Notes under the pieces: model-generated
The model's database searches: none
The model's input: the letters and a program-made list of their open reading frames with translations, nothing else
Told to the model about the DNA's origin: nothing
Made by a program: the position numbers and the translations under genes
Assembly (NCBI RefSeq): GCF_007990205.1
Contig: NZ_BJWE01000017.1
Span: 1 to 36,782 of the forward strand
Direction of reading: 5' to 3'
DNA: 36,782 bases
Origin: Pediococcus parvulus
GTDB taxonomy: Bacteria > Bacillota > Bacilli > Lactobacillales > Lactobacillaceae
In this document: positions 32,529-36,782 of the stretch, one piece after another
Position numbering within the stretch: position 1 is the first letter of the stretch
How the letters are laid out: each line of letters starts with the position of its first letter

Positions 32529-33218
32529 GTGAAAACTTTAATTATTGTGGCTCATCCAAAATTGATTGAGTCTGGAACTCAAAAATTCCTAAAAACTAGT
32601 CTCACTAAAATGGAAGATGTGACGTGGCATGTATTGGACGTGACCCAACCTCATTTTGATGTGGCTGCTGAACAGGCTTTGCTACAAAAACATGATCGGA
32701 TTATTTTTCAATTTCCATTGTATTGGTATAGCGCACCGGCTGTTTTAAAACAGTGGGAAGATGAGGTGTTAAACCGTAATTTTGTATACGGAACTCAACG
32801 TGCACTAGCTAAAAAGGAACTGGGCATTGTCGTTTCCACTGGCGATCCTCAGCGTGGTTTTGTAGCTGGTGGGGATGAACAATTCACCTTGTCGGAATTA
32901 TTACGTCCCTACCAAGCGTTGGCAAATAAAGCTGGTATGACTTATTTACCTCCGTTTTCAATCTTTCAGTTTGCTTATTTAACTGAGACGGCGAAACAAC
33001 GGTTGGTCATTGATTATCAACAATATATTACCAATGCTGAATTTCAAAATTTTCATGGACGTGAGTTATGGTTTGAAGATCAACTCAAACAAAAACTAGC
33101 AGATTCACCTGATTCGCAAAAATTAACACAGATTTTGACGGCCATTCAGGATAATCGGGAAGATTTGGAAGAATTGGGTTGGACACTTTCAATGATCAAA
33201 GATGACGAGGATGAGTAA
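32529..33218 (+). CDS. NAD(P)H oxidoreductase, flavodoxin-like fold
   Basis: A 229-residue protein of the NQO1/KefF-type flavodoxin-fold family: LIIVAHPKLIESGTQKFL at the N-terminus, IIFQFPLYWYSAPAVLKQWEDEVL (the FMN/quinone-site motif FxFPLYWYSxPxxLKxWxDxV) and GIVVSTGDPQRGF. Members reduce quinones or act as regulators of potassium efflux. GTG 32529 is 12 nt after AGAGGG. The last 30 residues are acidic and end in SMIKDDEDE. It is probably in one unit with mutY (17 bp gap) and the small gene that overlaps its end. Confidence 0.85.
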   Translation: MKTLIIVAHPKLIESGTQKFLKTSLTKMEDVTWHVLDVTQPHFDVAAEQALLQKHDRIIFQFPLYWYSAPAVLKQWEDEVLNRNFVYGTQRALAKKELGIVVSTGDPQRGFVAGGDEQFTLSELLRPYQALANKAGMTYLPPFSIFQFAYLTETAKQRLVIDYQQYITNAEFQNFHGRELWFEDQLKQKLADSPDSQKLTQILTAIQDNREDLEELGWTLSMIKDDEDE

Positions 33219-33396
33219 ATTGGATACCAATGAATGGGTAGAAGCACAATTAAAAGAGTTATCGAAAATGAGTAAACAGTATGAGGATCGGGCCTTTTAT
33301 CTAGCCTTACTCGATTTAGTTGAAGAGCAGCAAAAACGTTTAATTCAAAGTCAGGGTGAGGTTGATGGTCGAACTTGGAATCCAAGCAAATGGTAG
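33211..33396 (+). CDS. small soluble protein, unknown function
   Basis: A 61-residue protein, probably helical: MSKLDTNEWVEAQLKELS, then ALLDLVEEQQKRLIQSQGE and WNPSKW at the end. ATG 33211 overlaps the upstream stop by 8 bp; an ATG at 33202 in the same frame is also possible, with no strong ribosome binding site for either, so re-initiation is likely. It is not recognised. It is the last gene of the mutY group before the attenuator promoter. Confidence 0.55.
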   Translation: MSKLDTNEWVEAQLKELSKMSKQYEDRAFYLALLDLVEEQQKRLIQSQGEVDGRTWNPSKW

Positions 33397-33423
33397 TTTA
33401 TCGAAAAAAATTTAAATTATAGC

Positions 33424-33451
33424 TTGATTAAAAGAATTAAAATGGTATGAT
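33424..33451 (+). promoter_or_regulatory. promoter of the attenuator and aminotransferase gene
   Basis: TTGATT, a 16-bp spacer and TATGAT (33446-33451); transcription would start about 33458, roughly 28 nt before the leader-peptide start. Confidence 0.55.
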
Positions 33452-33485
33452 AAAAACACATCTTCAATTCAAGGGAGTTTTAATT

Positions 33486-33551
33486 ATGAAAATTAAACCA
33501 CAAACTCAATTGAATAGCAGTCGTTATTACTTTTGGTTTTTCCATGTGTGA
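33486..33551 (+). CDS. aromatic-rich leader peptide (21 codons)
   Basis: A short frame with strong AAGGGAG 8-9 nt upstream of ATG 33486 and stop TGA 33549-33551. The peptide begins MKIKPQTQLNSS and ends RYYFWFFHV: six aromatic codons in a row (Tyr Tyr Phe Trp Phe Phe, 33525-33542) just before the stop. This is what a ribosome-sensing attenuator for aromatic amino acids would look like, like PheA leader peptides in enteric bacteria. RNA structures and a terminator follow before the aminotransferase. Confidence 0.75.
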   Translation: MKIKPQTQLNSSRYYFWFFHV

Positions 33552-33681
33552 TTTGTGGGAGCCAAAAGCGTTTTAGAGTGAACTAAAACCGGCCGCACAG
33601 ATCACGTAAATGACTGTGCGGGGGTATAAAAGTGTTACTGAACCCTTTTCAGTCATTAATCGTGACTGGGAAGGGTTTTTA
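33530..33681 (+). promoter_or_regulatory. transcription attenuator with competing RNA pairings
   Basis: CTTTTGG (33530-33536, inside the aromatic codons) pairs with CCAAAAG (33562-33568). GTGATTTGTG (33548-33557, over the leader stop) pairs with CACAGATCAC (33596-33605, one G-U). CCGCACAG (33593-33600) pairs with CTGTGCGG (33614-33621). AATGACTG (33609-33616) pairs with CAGTCATT (33650-33657). The terminator is ACCCTTTTCAGTCA (33642-33655) with TGACTGGGAAGGGT (33663-33676), then TTTT. The second and third pairings share a strand, as do the third and fourth, and the fourth and the terminator, so they are alternatives. GTTTTAG/CTAAAAC (33570-33589) adds another hairpin. Confidence 0.75.
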
Positions 33682-33703
33682 TATTTTATGAGGAGGAAGA
33701 GAC

Positions 33704-34887
33704 ATGAGTAAATTGATTGGTCACATGAAAAAAGAGTTAGCAGAGTTAAAGCCTTCAGATATTTTGGCGTTTAATCAGGAAATTGCGGAGATTCCCGATA
33801 TTGTCAAACTGACGTTAGGGGAACCTGATTTTAATACGCCGGAGCACGTTAAAGCTGCTGCAATTCGAAGTATTGAAAATAATGAAAGCCACTATACTAA
33901 TTCGCGGGGGACGTTAGGATTGCGTAAAGCAGCTGCCAACTTTTTGAAACAAAAGTATGCATTGGATTACAAACCAGAGTCGCAAATCCTAGTCACAACG
34001 GGTGCCACCGAAGCCATTTATTCGTCGTTAACTGCAATTTTGAATGCGGGCGATACGGTAATTGTGCCAACGCCAATTTTCCCATTGTATATTCCGATTA
34101 CGATGTTAAATGGTGCCAAGCCAATCTTCGTGGATACCTCCGATAATGGATTTATTCTTTCACCAGAGAAGTTGGCTGCCGCGATTGAAGCAAATAAGGA
34201 TACGGTAAAGGCCGTTGTCCTTAACTTTCCTAATAATCCAACCGGCGTAACCTATCAACGTGAGGATCTCGAAAAAATCGCGGCCGTTATTGCTAAATAC
34301 GATATTTTTGTCATTAGTGACGAAATATATAGTGAGCTAACTTATGAAGGAACCCACGTTTCAATGGGGACCATTTTGCCAGAACAAACCCTTGTTTTAA
34401 ACGGCGTTTCCAAGTCACACGCGATGACCGGTTGGCGAATTGGATTGTTGTGTGGACCAGCGGATGTGATTACTCAAATCGGCAAAGTGCATCAATTTGC
34501 GATTACTTCGGCAACCACAAACGCCCAAGCTGCGGCTCAAGAAGCGTTTGAAAACGGGATGGATGATGGGCAGAAAATGCGCGCCGTTTATCAAACCCGG
34601 CGTGATTTATTATTAGAAGGTCTGACTAAAGCCGGGTTCACCTGTGCGAGTCCTAACGGGGCATTCTACCTATTTGCCAAAATTCCAGCAACTTTGAATC
34701 AAGATAGTTGGAAGTTCTGTTACGATTTGGCTAAAAAAGCAAAAGTGGCTGTGATTCCGGGAGCTTCGTTTGGTCCTGGTGGTGCTACGTCCGAATTAGC
34801 TATGCAGCTAGCACGGAAGATTTAAAAAAGGCAATTAGTCGTATTCAAGACTATGCAGCAAAACAGGCGTTATCAACTGTCAACTAA
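33704..34887 (+). pseudogene. class I/II aminotransferase (AraT/PatA-like), frameshifted near the 3-prime end
   Basis: PLP aminotransferase; the intact frame codes 373 residues (33704-34825) with the PLP-lysine motif SKSHAMTGWRIG (about residue 230), NFPNNPTG and SDEIYSELTYEG. It ends abruptly after FGPGGATSELAMQLARKI. One base back, from 34786, the frame reads YVRISYAASTEDLKKAISRIQDYAAKQ to a stop at 34885-34887, the normal family C-terminus. A one-base deletion near 34784 explains this. The conserved Arg of YVRIS, which binds the substrate carboxylate in this family, is lost, so the product is probably inactive. AGGAGGAAGAG precedes ATG 33704. Aromatic substrate is inferred from the leader. 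Confidence 0.8.
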
Positions 34888-34911
34888 CACATAATACGAT
34901 GAGTGGTCGAT

Positions 34912-35970
34912 ATGGATCAGATTAAAACCAAGAAAATTAGTAAAGAAGTTGTGATGAATACCTTAAACGGATTATCAATTGGAATTATTGTGGCGTTAGT
35001 CCCAAGCGTGTTATTGAATCAATTGTTAACTGCCCTATTACCAGTATTTCCAGCGGGCAGTAGTATTATGATGATGACGAATGCCGCGATGGTATTGTTA
35101 CCAGCAGTGAGTGCAGTGTGCGTGGGGATGCTGGCTAAATTTTCACCGATTCAAACCACTTCAATTGCCTTAGCCGCGGTGATGGGAGCTGGCAATTTTA
35201 AAGTCGGTACCAACGGATTTTTAGTGAGCGGTACAGGAGATGTGATCAATATTGCGATCACCATTATGATTGGTTACGTGCTGATTTTGTTATTAGGCAA
35301 ACGGCTAAAAGCTTACACGATTTTATTAATTCCAACTTTAGTGCTGGTGATTGCCGGCGGAATTGGGATTTTAACGTTGGGTCCCGTTAGTGGGATTACA
35401 AAACTTCTCGGTATTGGAATTATGCAATTAACCAGTTTACAGCCATTACTGATGGGTGTTTTATTAGGAATTGTTTTTGCACTTTTAATTATTTCACCAA
35501 TTTCATCGGTCGGTATTGCTGCAGCTATCAGTATTCATGGCGTGGCAGCTGGTTCAGCAAACTTAGGGATTGTTGCAGCGGGATTTGCCTTGGCAATCTA
35601 TGGGTGGAAAGTAAACTCAGTAGGGACTTCCTTGGCCCACTTCTTGGGATCACCAAAGATGCAAATGGCAAACATTATGTCACGCCCAAAATTAATTGTG
35701 CCAATTATGATTAACGCTGGAATTTTGGGTGGCCTCGGGGCTGTCTTGAATATTCAAGGAACTGCAATGAGTGCTGGCTTTGGTTTCTCCGGATTAATCG
35801 GACCTGTTGCCGCACTTAACGGGATGGAACAAGTTACAGCTGGCTCGATAATTTTGGTAACCATTATGTTTCTTGTGTTACCAATTGGATTAGGATTGGT
35901 CAGCAATTACCTGTTTGCAACGAAACTCCATTACTACGAAAACAGTGATTTTGAGTTGAATTACGCTTAA
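34912..35970 (+). CDS. PTS EIIC-like permease (PF13303 type)
   Basis: A 352-residue membrane protein with about ten helices, of the PTS_EIIC_2 type: LNGLSIGIIVALVPSVLLNQLL near the start, LGPVSGITKLLGIGIMQLTSLQPLLMGVLLGIVFALLIISPISS in the middle, and SFGFSGLIGP-like GFGFSGLIGPVAALNGM. There is no EIIA or EIIB domain or gene beside it, so PTS-linked transport is not shown. I prefer ATG 34912 (GAGTGG 5 nt upstream) over GTG 34903. It lies 24 bp after the broken aminotransferase frame and is probably in the same unit behind the attenuator; its terminator follows at 36016. Confidence 0.78.
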   Translation: MDQIKTKKISKEVVMNTLNGLSIGIIVALVPSVLLNQLLTALLPVFPAGSSIMMMTNAAMVLLPAVSAVCVGMLAKFSPIQTTSIALAAVMGAGNFKVGTNGFLVSGTGDVINIAITIMIGYVLILLLGKRLKAYTILLIPTLVLVIAGGIGILTLGPVSGITKLLGIGIMQLTSLQPLLMGVLLGIVFALLIISPISSVGIAAAISIHGVAAGSANLGIVAAGFALAIYGWKVNSVGTSLAHFLGSPKMQMANIMSRPKLIVPIMINAGILGGLGAVLNIQGTAMSAGFGFSGLIGPVAALNGMEQVTAGSIILVTIMFLVLPIGLGLVSNYLFATKLHYYENSDFELNYA

Positions 35971-36015
35971 AAAAATTTTGAAGTTCAGATTGAGTAGCCT
36001 CTATAAACGAAAAAA

Positions 36016-36058
36016 ACGGTGTTCAAATTCTTATCTAGAGATTTGAGCACCGCTTTTT
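36016..36058 (+). terminator. terminator of the EIIC-like gene
   Basis: ACGGTGTTCAAAT pairs with ATTTGAGCACCG (one G-U) around about 12 nt and is followed by C and T5. Confidence 0.8.
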
Positions 36059-36129
36059 ATTAATCAATGGCCAACAGTTATTTGTAACTAAAGCTATTGG
36101 CTTATATTGAATGTATAAATTCACATTCG

Positions 36130-36207
36130 TTAAACGTTCGTTGGATTATCAACAAGACATTCGTAGATAAAAGAAACAGCATCGTTAGAATTTTGAGTTG
36201 TGTTCAT
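36130..36207 (-). CDS. 25-codon minus-strand ORF with strong ribosome binding site
   Basis: It codes MNTTQNSNDAVSFIYECLV and ends DNPTNV; one Cys. AAGGAG lies 8-9 nt before the ATG. There is no double-glycine leader and no terminator was found just after it. It could be a small peptide gene or a leader; function unknown. It is divergent from the ORF at 36316. The 36059-36315 interval holds only this and AT-rich sequence. Confidence 0.4.
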   Translation of the reverse strand: MNTTQNSNDAVSFIYECLVDNPTNV

Positions 36208-36315
36208 ATATCTCGTCTCCTTATTTGAATAATTAAAACAGTATGATAACCATTGACATACATTCTAATCACTTTATAATTAATGCCAACACATTTTATA
36301 AAGAAGGAAATTATA

Positions 36316-36414
36316 ATGGCTAGTTATATTATAAATGATAAGAATTTTGATTGTTATGAGGTTATTCATGGAGAATTTTTTGACTGTATGAACGAGTTCT
36401 TATCAAATGCCTAA
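36316..36414 (+). CDS. 32-residue ORF coupled to the ASCH-like gene
   Basis: It codes MASYIINDKNFDCYEV and then IHGEFFDCMNEFLSNA, acidic with two Cys. AAGGAAA lies about 6 nt before ATG 36316. It overlaps the next start by 8 bp, so it may serve as a translated leader or a small partner of the ASCH-like protein. Not recognised. Confidence 0.4.
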   Translation: MASYIINDKNFDCYEVIHGEFFDCMNEFLSNA

Positions 36415-36782
36415 AAAAATATGTGATGTCTATGACCCGTTATTACCTACATTACTAATATCAATTCACAAGATATATGTCAAGCAAATTTTAAGCGGCA
36501 AAAAAGTCATTGAATATAGAAAAAAGTTTTTTAATGATCCGTTTCAAGCCTTTGTTTACACTACTGGAAAAAATGGTGGTATTGAAATGTTTGTCAAATG
36601 CGATGCCCCAATTATAGATAATGCACATAAGTTAGCTACGATCGGGGAAACGATTCAACACGATAATTACGGTGATATATTTGATTACTTCAAAGAAAAA
36701 AATACAGGATATATTATTCCGATTATTGAAGTTTACCAGTTTAAAAAGGTAGACCTTCAATATTTACGTACAGAATTACCGG
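36407..36782 (+). CDS. ASCH-domain-like protein, truncated by the window edge
   Basis: The first 125 codons are visible; the frame is open at the right edge. The segment LLISIHKIYVKQILSGKKVIEYRKKFF followed by FVYTTGKNGGIEMFVK matches the ASCH/YqfB-like pattern (LSIxPxYxxxILxGxKxxExRK, then a strand with small residues and GGI). ASCH proteins bind RNA or nucleosides and some are linked to translation or nucleotide metabolism. Start ATG 36407 overlaps the preceding 32-codon ORF, so it would rely on coupling. Identity is by pattern only; the missing C-terminus prevents a firmer call. Confidence 0.5.
   Translation, partial: MPKKICDVYDPLLPTLLISIHKIYVKQILSGKKVIEYRKKFFNDPFQAFVYTTGKNGGIEMFVKCDAPIIDNAHKLATIGETIQHDNYGDIFDYFKEKNTGYIIPIIEVYQFKKVDLQYLRTELP

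Overview
The window looks like chromosome of a low-GC lactic acid bacterium in or near the Lactobacillaceae. The grounds are AT-rich DNA with AGGAGG-type ribosome binding sites, plantaricin-type TACGTTAAT promoter repeats, a T-box leader, an energy-coupling-factor (ECF) vitamin or amino-acid transporter, a MutY without iron-sulphur cysteines, DUF1659/DUF2922 small proteins, an LPXTG/MucBP surface protein and a trehalose PTS. No rRNA, tRNA, insertion sequence, prophage or CRISPR array was seen.

Region 1 (1-9019) appears to be part of a peptide-pheromone (bacteriocin-type) regulon. It opens with a CPBP/Abi-family membrane protein. Three promoters follow, each with two ACGTTAAT-type boxes exactly 21 bp apart and a -10-like hexamer about 33 bp downstream. 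They lie ahead of (i) a small membrane protein plus an ABC-2 exporter and a frameshifted small membrane gene, (ii) an ECF sigma factor with its DUF4179 membrane anti-sigma partner, and (iii) a second ABC exporter of four genes. No pheromone, histidine kinase, response regulator or bacteriocin precursor is visible, so the controlling genes must lie elsewhere. Promoters ii and iii have long leaders holding hairpins; the third leader holds a clear terminator and a second promoter.

Region 2 (9020-19150) carries D-serine dehydratase, a UvrA2-type ABC ATPase, a baeRF-like protein, a DMT permease, two unrecognised membrane proteins and a sortase-anchored MucBP protein. Region 3 (19166-23871) is the trehalose system: treA and treR on the minus strand, divergent from PTS EIIA and EIIBC, with operator and cre-like sites between. 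Region 4 (24021-27942) is a T-box-controlled ECF transporter (UPF0397 S component, double ATPase, T component). Region 5 (28461-31000) holds short DUF1659, DUF2922 and acidic proteins, an MFS permease and a 50-codon minus-strand gene. Region 6 (31071-35970) is mutY, a flavodoxin-fold oxidoreductase, an aminotransferase broken by a frameshift behind what looks like a leader-peptide attenuator rich in aromatic codons, and a PTS EIIC-like permease. The right edge holds two very short ORFs and a truncated ASCH-like gene.

Four things stand out. (a) The three-operon pheromone-type regulon includes an ECF sigma/anti-sigma pair. (b) A family of long nested hairpins occurs at 14595-14914 and 27943-28322, each directly after a gene. 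(c) In those two genes, and nowhere else I noticed, codon third positions swing from A and C towards G and T approaching the hairpins. (d) The attenuator at 33486-33681 has a leader peptide ending RYYFWFFHV and mutually exclusive RNA pairings. All counts and pairings were made by eye.
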